From positions 1 to 64,000 of the forward strand of contig CAZJCM010000002.1 in the NCBI GenBank assembly GCA_964544655.1: a DNA stretch of 64,000 bases, written 5' to 3'. The notes below the pieces were generated by a model. That model did no database searches and was not told the DNA's origin. It was given only the letters and a program-made list of their open reading frames with translations. The stretch comes from HyVt-443 sp964544655. Lineage in GTDB: Bacteria > Pseudomonadota > Gammaproteobacteria > Chromatiales > Chromatiaceae. Of this stretch, positions 26,469-34,900 are shown piece after piece. The translations under genes and the position numbers were made by a program. The stretch's first letter is position 1, and each line of letters begins with the position of its first letter.

Positions 26469-27146
26469 ATGAACCAAGGATTCAGTTACAGCCTCGCCTT
26501 CGCCACTGGCATCATGGGGGCGTTTCACTGCCTGGGGATGTGTGGCGGCCTGGCCGGCGGCTATTTCGCCGGTCACGGATGGCGGCGCAAGCTGCTGCCC
26601 CATCTGCTCTACCACGGCAGCCGCATCGGCATCTATGTGCTGCTCGGGGTGACCGGGGCCCTGCTCGGCCGGGTGGTGGCCCAGACCGGCATCGTCGGCA
26701 AGAGCCAGGGCCTGCTGATGATTCTGGCCGGCGCCCTGATCATGCTCATCGGCCTCGGTCTGACCGGCATCATTCCCTGGTGGCGGCGCGACTGCAGCGA
26801 CAGCGGCTGCCGGGTGGTCAGGTTCGAGGAGCATCCACGTAGCGCCAGACTGCTGCCCGGATTGGCCGGCCTGTTCAACGGCCTCGTCCCCTGCAGCCTG
26901 GTGTTCTCGGTATCACTGAAGGCTGCCGCCACCGCTGACCCGCTGCAATCGGCCCTGCTGATGCTCTTCTTCGGTCTCGGCACCCTGCCCACCATGGGGC
27001 TGGTCACCACCCTTGGCGCTGCCGTGGGCAGCTGGCGGAAGGCCCCGTTCGACAGGTTGACCGGGTTGCTGGTATTTCTGCTCGGCGGCTGGACCCTGTA
27101 TGAGGGTCTGGTGTTCTATGACATCATGCGCGGACTGGCCAACTGA
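26469..27146 (+). CDS. SafE/TauE-like membrane protein (DsbD-like fold)
   Basis: A 225-residue integral membrane protein with about six helices. The N-terminal motif GAFHCLGMCGGLAGG carries the conserved CxxxC of the cytochrome-biogenesis-type sulfite exporter/UreH family, and LFNGLVPCSLVFSV is the pseudo-symmetric repeat. Relatives near cytochrome oxidase and nos genes are thought to assist copper or thiol trafficking. It closes the gene run. The 59-base gap before it contains a GCTGAGTAGTTAC end resembling the repeat terminus at 15540. Confidence 0.82.
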   Translation: MNQGFSYSLAFATGIMGAFHCLGMCGGLAGGYFAGHGWRRKLLPHLLYHGSRIGIYVLLGVTGALLGRVVAQTGIVGKSQGLLMILAGALIMLIGLGLTGIIPWWRRDCSDSGCRVVRFEEHPRSARLLPGLAGLFNGLVPCSLVFSVSLKAAATADPLQSALLMLFFGLGTLPTMGLVTTLGAAVGSWRKAPFDRLTGLLVFLLGGWTLYEGLVFYDIMRGLAN

Positions 27147-27281
27147 CTCAGAATCGATGGCGGTGGCACCTGCCCGCTCCGGCGGCCCTGATCGATGGCC
27201 CCCATCTTCACCTGCCTGCCTCCGACAACGGGCGATTCTCTGTTAGGATACGGGTTGAATCAGCAATGACCGTCAGGAACC

Positions 27282-27539
27282 ATGCGTATCTACATGCAGA
27301 CCCAGTATTCGCCGGAGCAGCCGCTCCGCTTCTACCACCTGCACCTGCAGCCCGATCTGCTTGGTGGGTGGAAGCTGATTCGCGAATCCGGTATCCAGGG
27401 GCGGCGCGGTCAGGTGACCCAGGAATATTTCGAGCACTGGGACGATGCCGAGCGCACGCTGATCAGACGGCGTGATGCGCAGCTCAAACGGGGGTTCCGG
27501 GTAGTATTCAAAGAAGGGGCGCCGCAGCAGACGGGATGA
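27282..27539 (+). CDS. WGR-domain protein
   Basis: An 85-residue soluble protein with the WGR pattern: RFYHLHLQPDLLGGWKLIRESG, then GRRGQVTQEYF and a basic end. WGR domains occur in PARPs and bacterial nucleic-acid-associated proteins and are thought to bind DNA, but stand-alone bacterial versions are uncharacterised. It is monocistronic and convergent with the cytochrome gene at 27628. Confidence 0.75.
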   Translation: MRIYMQTQYSPEQPLRFYHLHLQPDLLGGWKLIRESGIQGRRGQVTQEYFEHWDDAERTLIRRRDAQLKRGFRVVFKEGAPQQTG

Positions 27540-27627
27540 TACCCCCGTCCACGCTCACGGCCTCCCTTACCGGCAAGCCGGCCGCTGAACCATTCGCACC
27601 CACGGCTTGGACGCCATGGGCAGGTTC

Positions 27628-28014
27628 TTACTGCTGGATCGCTTCGATGAACTTGCTGAGTTCGATCACGGTATTGAACTTGAGGTTCTCGGTGAACACC
27701 GGCATGTTCCGCGCCTGTCCCTCACCCACCTCGTGGCGACCATCGACGGCACGAAAAACCCGTTCCTGAACAGTCATGCCCGCCGGCGTGGTCTGCTTCA
27801 GCCGCGTCAGGTCGGCCGGCTGGATCTTCAGGATCTTGGCCAGGGGGCCGTTACCGTCCGCCTCGATGCCATGACAGTTGACACAAAAGATCCGGAAGTG
27901 GGCGGCTCCCTTCTCGATCACCTCCTGATCCGCGCCTGCAACCGCACCACCTGACAGCCCCAATCCCAAAACCAGTACAACGGAAGCCATCACCACTACA
28001 CGCTTTTTCGACAT
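27628..28014 (-). CDS. monoheme c-type cytochrome
   Basis: A 128-residue exported cytochrome with a signal peptide (RVVVMASVVLVLGLGLSGGAVA), one heme site FCVNCHG near residue 46, and a distal-side methionine in ARNMPVFTENL. It resembles cytochrome c class I domains of oxidases. ATG 28014 is used; the in-frame GTG at 28023 adds three residues. Partner unknown; it lies alone between WGR and an rRNA methyltransferase gene. Confidence 0.85.
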   Translation of the reverse strand: MSKKRVVVMASVVLVLGLGLSGGAVAGADQEVIEKGAAHFRIFCVNCHGIEADGNGPLAKILKIQPADLTRLKQTTPAGMTVQERVFRAVDGRHEVGEGQARNMPVFTENLKFNTVIELSKFIEAIQQ

Positions 28015-28133
28015 TACGCTCACCCGCCATCAGATCATGGGGAATATCCCGCTCATCAAGCATTCTCAACCTTTATTCTGGACAGGTCCAAGTGAAAAGG
28101 TTGAGGCATTGATCTCCATCAATAACCCCGATG

Positions 28134-29102
28134 TCATGGCGCATGGGTGCTGCGGTGCTTGCGCAGCTTGCACAGAAAAAAACCATCCATGCCAGCATTT
28201 GGCAAGATGCGCACCGCTCGCTCAAGTGCAACATCCAATGGCTTTTCCTGCCAGTGGGTCAATCCCTTCTGCAGGTTTTCCAGGGGCAACTCAACCGGCT
28301 CCACCGACAACGCCTCTCCGTAACGGCGCAGTTGACTGTTCACCACCAGCTCATTCTCTTCCGGGGAAAACGAACAGGTGCAATAGACCAGGCAGCCCCC
28401 GGGCTTGAGACTGCGGATAGCGGAGTCCAGCAGCCTCTTCTGCTTGCGCGCTGCCTCTTTTACCTTCTTTGGCCCCCAGTGGGACCAACTGCCGGGATCG
28501 GAGGTACGAAAGCGGGCCTCCGAAGAGCAGGGAGCATCCAGCAGGACCCGGTCGAAGCGCTCAGGGACCTTGGCACCCACCGCCCGCCCATCCATCAGAT
28601 AGCCCTTCACCATGGTTGCACCGTGCCGCTCGAGGTTGGCCCGCATACGAAAAAAGCGCCCCTTCACCGATTCCACCGCAGACAACTGCCCCCGGTTCTC
28701 CATCATCGCCGCCAGTTGCAGGGTCTTGCCCCCTGGTGCTGCGGCCAGATCCAGCACCACCTCTTCCGGCCGTGGATCCAGCACCATGGGCGCCAGCATG
28801 GAGGAGAGGTTTTGAATATAGAGCCGGCCCTCATGAAAGGCTGGCGAATCGGTGAGCATACGCCGCTGATGGTGAGGAATCAGATAAGTACCGCCACGCC
28901 ACGCTACAGGTTGCAATTGGAACCCCTGAGCCTGTAATTCGGCCTGCAGGGTCTGGTCTGTCTCCTTCAGCGTATTGACACGAAAGCTGGTGGGGCTGGT
29001 CAGGGAAAAACTTTCGACACAACGCTCAAACCAGGCCTCGGGCACGATCTGCCGCAGACGCTGCAGGAAGAGATCCGGGAGAGGAGTATGGGGGGCTTGC
29101 AC
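28134..29102 (-). CDS. RsmB/NOP-family RNA m5C methyltransferase
   Basis: A 322-residue SAM-dependent methyltransferase. Motif I is VLDLAAAPGGKTLQLAAMM, motif IV DAPCSSEARFRT has one catalytic cysteine, and motif VI CLVYCTCSFSPEENELV has the TC pair. N-terminal SPTSFRVNTLK is typical of NOP/Sun enzymes. It makes 5-methylcytosine in rRNA or tRNA. It lacks the long C-terminal extension of RsmF and the N-terminal NusB-like domain of RsmB, so the exact target is open. Confidence 0.88.
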   Translation of the reverse strand: MQAPHTPLPDLFLQRLRQIVPEAWFERCVESFSLTSPTSFRVNTLKETDQTLQAELQAQGFQLQPVAWRGGTYLIPHHQRRMLTDSPAFHEGRLYIQNLSSMLAPMVLDPRPEEVVLDLAAAPGGKTLQLAAMMENRGQLSAVESVKGRFFRMRANLERHGATMVKGYLMDGRAVGAKVPERFDRVLLDAPCSSEARFRTSDPGSWSHWGPKKVKEAARKQKRLLDSAIRSLKPGGCLVYCTCSFSPEENELVVNSQLRRYGEALSVEPVELPLENLQKGLTHWQEKPLDVALERAVRILPNAGMDGFFLCKLRKHRSTHAP

Positions 29103-29205
29103 GTTTGGAAACCAATATCAGGCGGGATGATGCAGTGGATTCAACCATAGTTCCGGCCTGCCCTGCCTCTGGCGATGACCGGGTGGTGGATAATGTTCCG
29201 TAGAA

Positions 29206-29271
29206 CTGCAGGAGCGGTGCCCCGCCGCAAATGAGTCGGCGACTATTCGCGGCGGGACGCCGCTCCTGCAG
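29206..29271. repeat. REP-like palindrome
   Basis: Arms 29206-29228 and 29249-29271 (CTGCAGGAGCGGTGCCCCGCCGC and its near complement, two mismatches) form a 23-base stem upstream of the methyltransferase gene. The GGAGCGG core is similar to the REPs around the RAYT at 55082, so it may be a distant member of that family. Confidence 0.7.
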
Positions 29272-29298
29272 CGCATATAGACACAATACGTGGCAGGA

Positions 29299-29832
29299 TT
29301 ACTTCTGCATGTTCATGTTGCCCATGTCATGCTTCATCTGGCCCATGTTGTGCTGCATGCCCCCCATATCGCGCTTCATCATCTTCATCTGCAGCTTCTG
29401 CACCGGGGCATTGACCGTGGTGCGGCTGCCGTCCTTGAACACCAGCGTCAATTTCACCTCTTGCCCCGGCTTCAACTGCTGCTTGAGGCCGATCAGCATC
29501 ACATGCAGGCCGCCGGGCTGAAGCTTGGTCACCTTGCCGGCAGGCACGTCGATCTTTGGCACCCGGCGCATCTGCATCATCCCATCCTTGTTGATATGGG
29601 TGTGCAGTTCCACCACCTTGGCAGCCGGACTCTCTGCATCCACCAGCACATGATCAGTGGAAGAGTTGTTGGTCAGGGTCAGAAACGAGGCGCTGTTAGG
29701 TTGCCCCGGGGGCACCGCACGGGCGTATGCTCCGGAAACCGCCACATCATCGGCAGCCTTTCCCGCCACCACGGCCCCACTCAACATCATGCCGATCACA
29801 CCGGCGGTCATTACAATGGTATGCAACTTCAT
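29299..29832 (-). CDS. PCu(A)C-family copper chaperone
   Basis: A 177-residue periplasmic protein with signal peptide (VMTAGVIGMMLSGAVVA). The DUF461/PCuAC fold shows the canonical ligand set: VVELHTHINKDGMMQMRRV (His, His, Met, Met) and PGGLHVMLIGLK. A Met/His-rich tail (about the last 30 residues, MKRDMGGMQHNMGQMKHDMG) adds further copper sites. These chaperones load the CuA site of cytochrome oxidase with SCO. The SCO gene lies just upstream on the same strand; NosZ CuA could be a second client. Confidence 0.92.
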   Translation of the reverse strand: MKLHTIVMTAGVIGMMLSGAVVAGKAADDVAVSGAYARAVPPGQPNSASFLTLTNNSSTDHVLVDAESPAAKVVELHTHINKDGMMQMRRVPKIDVPAGKVTKLQPGGLHVMLIGLKQQLKPGQEVKLTLVFKDGSRTTVNAPVQKLQMKMMKRDMGGMQHNMGQMKHDMGNMNMQK

Positions 29833-29980
29833 ACTCAGTTCCTCATAGGTAGAGTGACGAAAAACAAAAAACAGGGCAACTATTCAGCTGTATTCGTGGG
29901 CATCGCAGCTAGCGGGTATTACTGAATTCTCTTGGCGCACACCCCGCGGCGTATCGAAAAGCACTGAAAAGTCACAAAAA
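29833..29980. other. spacer with repeat terminus
   Basis: The spacer between the SCO and PCuAC genes contains AACTATTCAGCTG at 29878-29890, matching the terminal arm of the repeats at 15360 and 37034, but no core follows. It may be a remnant of that element. Confidence 0.35.
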
Positions 29981-30583
29981 CTATTGCTGCAGCCACTTCC
30001 TCAATGTGGCAAGGATCTTCTCCGGTGCGGTTCCGTGGTGAATCGTATCCACCAACCGGCCCTTCTTATCCACCACATAGAGATCGGCGGAATGATCCAC
30101 CAGATAGCCGGCCGCCGAGTCCTGTTTCACCACCCGATAGGCGGCACCATACTGGGCTGCCACCCGCTTCAGGGTCTCGGGGTCACCGGTGACCCCGAGG
30201 ATCGAGGGGTGAAAATAGCTGCCATATTCCTTCAGGCGCTGGAGATCGTCCCGCTCCGGGTCGACACTGATGAACAGGGCCTGAAAACGGGACAATTCTT
30301 CTGCGGTGAGTTCATTCAGGGCGGCACTCAACAGGCTTAGACTGGTAGGGCAGACATCAGGACACCAAGTGTAGCCAAAGTAAATCACCACCACCTTGCC
30401 GCGCAGATCCTGCAGGGCCACCGGCCCATCCTGGGATTGCAGGGTGAAATCGCCACCCTGGGGCGCGGGGGCTACAGCGACGGTGGTCCTCTCCTGCGTC
30501 ATCGGCTGCCAAGACAACAACAGCCACAGCAGCACGCCACCGAGAAGCAGAATCAAAGAAATAAGATATGACCGCTTCATCAT
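29981..30583 (-). CDS. SCO1/SenC-family protein
   Basis: A 200-residue membrane-anchored thioredoxin-fold protein. One N-terminal helix (YLISLILLLGGVLLWLLLS) precedes FGYTWCPDVCPTSL, the copper-binding CxxxC, and VDHSADLYVVD supplies the conserved histidine. It delivers copper or reduces cysteines for CuA assembly. It starts one base after the gene at 30585 ends, with PCuAC downstream, giving a three-gene copper module. Confidence 0.93.
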   Translation of the reverse strand: MMKRSYLISLILLLGGVLLWLLLSWQPMTQERTTVAVAPAPQGGDFTLQSQDGPVALQDLRGKVVVIYFGYTWCPDVCPTSLSLLSAALNELTAEELSRFQALFISVDPERDDLQRLKEYGSYFHPSILGVTGDPETLKRVAAQYGAAYRVVKQDSAAGYLVDHSADLYVVDKKGRLVDTIHHGTAPEKILATLRKWLQQ

Positions 30584-30584
30584 C

Positions 30585-31079
30585 TCATTTCCCTGGCAGG
30601 GTTATGCCGGGTTTTACCGTAATGAAACGGAAAGGGGCCGCGACCAGGCCGCTATCGGTCCGCACCAGGACACGTGCCTCCCACTCCATCGCATCACGTA
30701 CGCAGACCGGAATAATCGCCTGGCCTTCGAAATGACCGTCATCCAACTTGCCGAGCTTGGGGCGGTTGTAACCCATGTTCATGTCCACGCCCTGTAGATC
30801 CACTTCCACTTCCCGGGCGTCGATCCCTTCCACGTCGACCTGGAACTTCAGCGGCTTGATCACGGGAATCTCCCGCGGAACGATACCGAAACGGATCTTC
30901 CCCCCATCCGGGAGAAGACCGGTACATGGGCCGGCGCGCAAGTCACAAGCAGGATCCAGCGGCGCAACCGCGCTCAGCTCTGGATTCAACAGTGGCCAGA
31001 CCTTATAGGCGGCAACGGCGGCCACTGCCAGAAACAGCAGGCCTGCCAGCCACCACAGTGTTGAATTGGTATTCGGCAC
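30585..31079 (-). CDS. membrane-anchored protein of unknown function in copper module
   Basis: A 164-residue protein with one N-terminal helix (WWLAGLLFLAVAAVAAYKV) and a periplasmic beta-rich domain. The domain contains CDLRAGPC, VDLQGVDMNMGYNRP and AIIPVCVRDAMEWEARV, a layout reminiscent of FixH/YtkA-like domains. The Met residues in MNMG and the cysteines could bind copper. Its position immediately before SCO and PCuAC supports an assembly role for a CuA enzyme; the exact function is unknown. Confidence 0.75.
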   Translation of the reverse strand: MPNTNSTLWWLAGLLFLAVAAVAAYKVWPLLNPELSAVAPLDPACDLRAGPCTGLLPDGGKIRFGIVPREIPVIKPLKFQVDVEGIDAREVEVDLQGVDMNMGYNRPKLGKLDDGHFEGQAIIPVCVRDAMEWEARVLVRTDSGLVAAPFRFITVKPGITLPGK

Positions 31080-31384
31080 GAGGCACCTCTAACAGATAGA
31101 TCGGCCATGCTAATGGAGAGGCCGGATAAGTACAATTGACAACCATCAAGAGAGACCGAACAAGGGGGAAAAGCTCCTCGCGGGAAAATGAAAATGGGGC
31201 ATATGCCGCAGTAATGAGGGAAATGCCCCACCTGCTGTCAATATATGTTTATAGCAATCAGTCCATAGTACCGCCCACCCCCCTCTGCTACAGTGCAAGA
31301 AACTCCATGGTTTGTAATCTGGCAAAGTACAATTAAGATAACGCCTTTTCGCCGGCTACGCCGGAGCACCAGGGGCCACATGCC
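31080..31384. other. divergent intergenic region
   Basis: A 305-base gap between the copper module and the ATPase gene. GGGGCAT near 31196 and ATGCCCC near 31224 form a small inverted repeat. CGCCGGCTACGCCGG near 31350 can form a hairpin just before the ATPase start. Promoters for both directions are expected; none was assigned. Confidence 0.35.
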
Positions 31385-32239
31385 GTGAAGCTTAGCCTGC
31401 AACAGTTCAAGCATTGGAAACACAGAAACATCACCCTGCTGGGCATGTCCGGCGTGGGCAAGACCTATCTCGCCTCACTGCTGCGGCAGCACAACTGGTT
31501 TCATTACTCCGTCGATTATCGGATCGGTACCCGTTATCTGGACGAAGAGATCATGGACCTGATCAAGCAGCAGGCGATGCAGGTGCCATTCCTGCGTGAT
31601 CTGTTACGCAAGGACTGGATCTATATCCGCAACAATATCAAGGTGGATGATCTGGGACCGGTCCTCAGCTTCGTCGGCAAGCTGGGCAACCCGGAGCTGT
31701 CCGGTGTCCCTCTGGGGGAGTTCATGCACCGTCAGGCCCTCTACCGGGCGGCGGAGATCAAGGCCATCGGTGACATCCCGCTGTTCATAGACAAGGCCCA
31801 GAAGATCTACGGCTACCGCCATTTCGTCAATGACGTGGCCGGCAGCCTGTGTGATCTGGAAGATCCCACGGTCATCGATCAACTGGCACGCCACACCCTG
31901 ATCATCTATATCCAGGTAACCGAGCCGGAGGAGGAGGCAGAACTGATCCGACGCGCCCAGACCGCCCCCAAACCGCTCTACTTTCGCCCTGAATTCCTGC
32001 AGCAGGAACTGGCCGTCTACCTGCGAGAGCAGGGCTTTGAGTATGCTGCGGAAATGGACCCGGACGAATTCACCCGATGGATCTTCCCGCGTCTGTTTGC
32101 CGCACGAAAACCCCGCTATCAGGCCATTGCCGGCCCCCATGGCTATACTGTCACTTCCCGCGAGGTAAGCCAGGTGAGAGACGAGACCGATTTCATCGAG
32201 ATGGTCGAGCGGGCCATCAGCAGAACCCAGGGAGAGTAA
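31385..32239 (+). CDS. P-loop ATPase of unknown function
   Basis: A 284-residue cytoplasmic protein with an N-terminal Walker A (LLGMSGVGKTYLASLL, residues about 18-33). It has no ABC, AAA or kinase signature beyond that. PLFIDKAQKIYGYRHFVNDVAGSL suggests a nucleotide-dependent enzyme with a shikimate-kinase-like core. The start codon is GTG. It ends 6 bases before metA, so the two are probably cotranscribed, which hints at a link with methionine or sulfur metabolism. Confidence 0.75.
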   Translation: MKLSLQQFKHWKHRNITLLGMSGVGKTYLASLLRQHNWFHYSVDYRIGTRYLDEEIMDLIKQQAMQVPFLRDLLRKDWIYIRNNIKVDDLGPVLSFVGKLGNPELSGVPLGEFMHRQALYRAAEIKAIGDIPLFIDKAQKIYGYRHFVNDVAGSLCDLEDPTVIDQLARHTLIIYIQVTEPEEEAELIRRAQTAPKPLYFRPEFLQQELAVYLREQGFEYAAEMDPDEFTRWIFPRLFAARKPRYQAIAGPHGYTVTSREVSQVRDETDFIEMVERAISRTQGE

Positions 32240-32245
32240 ACCGAT

Positions 32246-33319
32246 ATGCCACTGGTATCCCATAACGATCTCCCCACCTTCGAGCGCCTGCGCCGCGAGG
32301 GGCAGACCATTCTCGAGCCCGGTCGCGCCCTTCATCAACATATCCGCGAGTTGCATATCGGCCTGTTGAACATGATGCCGGATGCAGCCCTGCAGCCCAC
32401 TGAACGGCAGTTCTTCCGTCTGGTAGGGGAAAGCAACCCGATCGCCCAGTTCTACGTGCATCCGTTTACGCTGAATGAGCTGGAAAGAGGGGAGCATGCA
32501 CGCGCCCACATCGACCGCTATTACGATACTTTCGAGCAGTTACAGCAGGACGGCCTGGATGCCTTGATCATCACCGGCGCTGCCCCGACCCACCCTGAAC
32601 TCTCGCAGGAGCCGTTTTGGGACCCCTTGCGCAAGGTGATCGAATGGGCCAGCGAGAACGTCACCTCCACTCTCTGCTCCTGCCTCACCACCCATGCCGT
32701 GCTGGAGGCGTTCCACCAGCAGAAGCGGAAACCCTTGGGCTTCAAGCGCTGGGGCGTCTACAAGCACCGGGTGGTGGATCGCACCCATCCCCTGGTGCAT
32801 GACGTCAACACCCTGTCCGATGTGCCCCACTCCCGCCACAACGAGATCACCCGTGAGCAGTTCGAACAGGCAGGCCTGCATATCCTGATGGAGAGCGATG
32901 AGGCCGGCGTGCACCTGGCCGTCAGTCAGGACCGGATACGCATGGTCTATTTCCAGGGGCATCCGGAATACGACACCATCAGCCTGGCCAAGGAGTACAA
33001 GCGCGAGGTGATCCGCTATGCACACCGGGAGCGTCTGGACTATCCGCCATTTCCGGAGAACTTCTTCCTGCAGCGGGAGCAGGCCATTCTGGATGAATAC
33101 CGGCTACGTCTGCAGCAGGCGATGAAGAGAGGCGAACCGATGCCGGAGTTTCCTGACCGGCTGATAACCCCACGGCTGAACAACACCTGGCACGACACCG
33201 CCGAAGGCATCATCGCCAACTGGATCGGCACCGTCTACCAGCTGACCCATCAAGAGCGCAAGCGCCCGTTCATGGACGGTATCGATCCAAGAGACCCATT
33301 AGGGCTTGGACTGACTTGA
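32246..33319 (+). CDS. metA: homoserine O-succinyltransferase (MetA family)
   Basis: A 357-residue member of the MetA family, somewhat longer than the usual 310. Key parts are LHIGLLNMMPDAALQPTERQFFRL, the catalytic cysteine region STLCSCLTTHAVLEAF, HSRHNEI, and YFQGHPEYDTISLAKEY with the His-x-Glu of the active site. It acylates homoserine as the first step to methionine. Whether the acyl donor is succinyl- or acetyl-CoA cannot be read reliably here. Confidence 0.92.
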   Translation: MPLVSHNDLPTFERLRREGQTILEPGRALHQHIRELHIGLLNMMPDAALQPTERQFFRLVGESNPIAQFYVHPFTLNELERGEHARAHIDRYYDTFEQLQQDGLDALIITGAAPTHPELSQEPFWDPLRKVIEWASENVTSTLCSCLTTHAVLEAFHQQKRKPLGFKRWGVYKHRVVDRTHPLVHDVNTLSDVPHSRHNEITREQFEQAGLHILMESDEAGVHLAVSQDRIRMVYFQGHPEYDTISLAKEYKREVIRYAHRERLDYPPFPENFFLQREQAILDEYRLRLQQAMKRGEPMPEFPDRLITPRLNNTWHDTAEGIIANWIGTVYQLTHQERKRPFMDGIDPRDPLGLGLT

Positions 33320-33325
33320 GCAGGT

Positions 33326-33417
33326 GGTGGATGCGCTTCGCTTATCCACCCTATATCAGCATCAGGAAATCCCGGTGACCGTAGGGGGGGACAAGGCCCG
33401 CAGGGCCGCATCCACCG
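33326..33417. repeat. GTGGATAAG-type palindromic repeat pair
   Basis: GGTGGATGCGCTTCGCTTATCCACCCTAT at 33326-33354 and a diverged opposite copy at 33381-33417 (ACAAGGCCCGCAGGGCCGC inside) form an inverted pair between convergent metA and nosY. The same unit occurs at 50434-50465 and 51889-51980. It probably serves as a bidirectional terminator or is a mobile intergenic repeat. Confidence 0.7.
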
Positions 33418-33429
33418 ATCTCGGTCATC

Positions 33430-34257
33430 TCAGGGCAGATCGCTGCGCTTGAAGAGAAAGTAGCCCACAGCCGCACACGCCGTGCCCAGCAGCACCGGGT
33501 AGATGAGAGCGTAGGCGATGTAGCCCGTCTGGCCGAAGTTATCCAGGATCACGTAAGCAGCCGGCCCGAGCAGTACCAGCTGGGGATCGAACAGCATCAT
33601 GCTTGCGGTGCGAAACACCTGCATCGGATTGGCCAGGGCGATGGCGATCACCGAATCCGGCGGCAGTTGCTCCTGAATCAGCACCCCCAGCAGAATCAGG
33701 TCGAGAAACAGCAGCAGGGTCAGCCAGGTTACGAACGCGGCCCCCTGCGCCACATCGGCCGAGCGGGCCAGGGTGGATATCAACATGCCGATACCGAGAA
33801 AACACCAGGCCAAGGCCATCAGCAGGCCGGTGTAATAGATCAGCAGGGTCCAAGGCACCTCCACCCCCTTGATCAATCCCCAGGCCATGGCACCGATCAT
33901 GGCCAGAAACACCGGCAGGAACACCATCAGGAAGCGACCGACGATCTTACCCCAATACCAGGCACTGAGGCTGATCGGGAGGGAGAGCAGATACTCGAAC
34001 ACGCCCGCCTCCCGATCCCCCGCCACGGAACGTACGGTGGTGATCAGCACGAAGATGGGCAGAATGGCCATGGAGAGCTGAATATAGGTCAACAACAGCC
34101 GGGAAAGGCCGGTAAATCCCATGATCCGGGACTCCGCCAGGCCGTATGCGAACAGCAGCACCACGATACCGCCAAACACCATCGAATAGACCATGAACCA
34201 ACGGGCCCGCAGGGATTCGACGATATCGGCATAGGCGTTAAGCCAAAGATGTTTCAT
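33430..34257 (-). CDS. nosY: NosY, ABC-2 type permease of nos system
   Basis: A 275-residue membrane protein with six predicted helices and the NosY/ABC-2 pattern: TVRSVAGDREAGVFEYLLSLPISLSAWYWGK near residue 80, and a C-terminal helix before KRSDLP. With NosF and NosD it forms the transporter needed for NosZ copper-site assembly. ATG 34257 begins the typical N-terminus (KHLWLNAYADIVESLRARW). It is last in the nos run and is separated from nosL by an inverted repeat. Confidence 0.92.
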   Translation of the reverse strand: MKHLWLNAYADIVESLRARWFMVYSMVFGGIVVLLFAYGLAESRIMGFTGLSRLLLTYIQLSMAILPIFVLITTVRSVAGDREAGVFEYLLSLPISLSAWYWGKIVGRFLMVFLPVFLAMIGAMAWGLIKGVEVPWTLLIYYTGLLMALAWCFLGIGMLISTLARSADVAQGAAFVTWLTLLLFLDLILLGVLIQEQLPPDSVIAIALANPMQVFRTASMMLFDPQLVLLGPAAYVILDNFGQTGYIAYALIYPVLLGTACAAVGYFLFKRSDLP

Positions 34258-34287
34258 AGCATTATTATCTTTCGTTGGTTGTTTCCA

Positions 34288-34368
34288 AGGGGCCGGATAC
34301 GGCGTCAAATTCGATCTGTGTCGCGGTGCGAACCCCCGTCACTTCGATCGGATTTGACTCCGACCCCT
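34288..34368. repeat. inverted repeat, GGGGCCGGA...GTCAA family with 6-base insertion
   Basis: The right arm ATTTGACTCCGACCCCT (34352-34368) pairs with the left arm 34288-34310, in which TACGGC interrupts the expected sequence between CCGGA and GTCAAAT. It lies between nosL and nosY. Relatives are at 3616 and 11815. Confidence 0.7.
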
Positions 34369-34374
34369 ATGAGA

Positions 34375-34899
34375 TTATTTTTTCCCGGCCGCTTCGCGTC
34401 GGGCCGCCTGCTCACGCAACCGGTCCAACAGCTGGACACCATGGGCGTTGAAGCGCTCTTCGACTTCATGGATACGCTGTATCGCCTGCTCGAAGCTCAT
34501 GCCATCGGCAGCATGCTCGGCCTGGGCACCCAAGCCATATTCCATCGGCGTCACCTTACCTTCCACATAGGTGGCAGAACGGGCATCGATCCATTTACCG
34601 TCCCGGTAATCCTTCACCCACAACTCCGTCTTTGGATCATCCGCCCAGGCCTTCCCCTCTTTTTCCAGCCAAAGAACGGCGCAGCCGATATCATCGAAAT
34701 AGTAGACACGGGAGCGCTTGCCTTCGGGATGCACTCGTATCTCCGCAGAGTAGTGGCGATCACTCAGCACCATGCGGCAACGCTCACAGGCCACGCGGTC
34801 CCACTTCACCTCCGCCGGACCTGTACCGGGATCACCGGAGCAGCCGAAGAGAAGAGCCGTCAGCAGAATCGACAACCACAGGGCGAATGGGCGCAGCAT
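34375..34899 (-). CDS. nosL: NosL copper-binding lipoprotein
   Basis: A 174-residue lipoprotein. Signal ILLTALLFGC puts the lipobox cysteine at residue 20, followed by VACERCRMVLSDRHYSAE with the CxxCxM copper motif (C38, C41, M43) and the NosL-type YYFDDIGCAVLWLEKEG. It is the canonical outer- or inner-membrane-anchored chaperone that gives Cu(I) to NosZ. It starts one base beyond the nosF stop codon. A third NosL in the window beside those at 21473 and 22221. Confidence 0.94.
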   Translation of the reverse strand: MLRPFALWLSILLTALLFGCSGDPGTGPAEVKWDRVACERCRMVLSDRHYSAEIRVHPEGKRSRVYYFDDIGCAVLWLEKEGKAWADDPKTELWVKDYRDGKWIDARSATYVEGKVTPMEYGLGAQAEHAADGMSFEQAIQRIHEVEERFNAHGVQLLDRLREQAARREAAGKK

Positions 34900-34900
34900 G

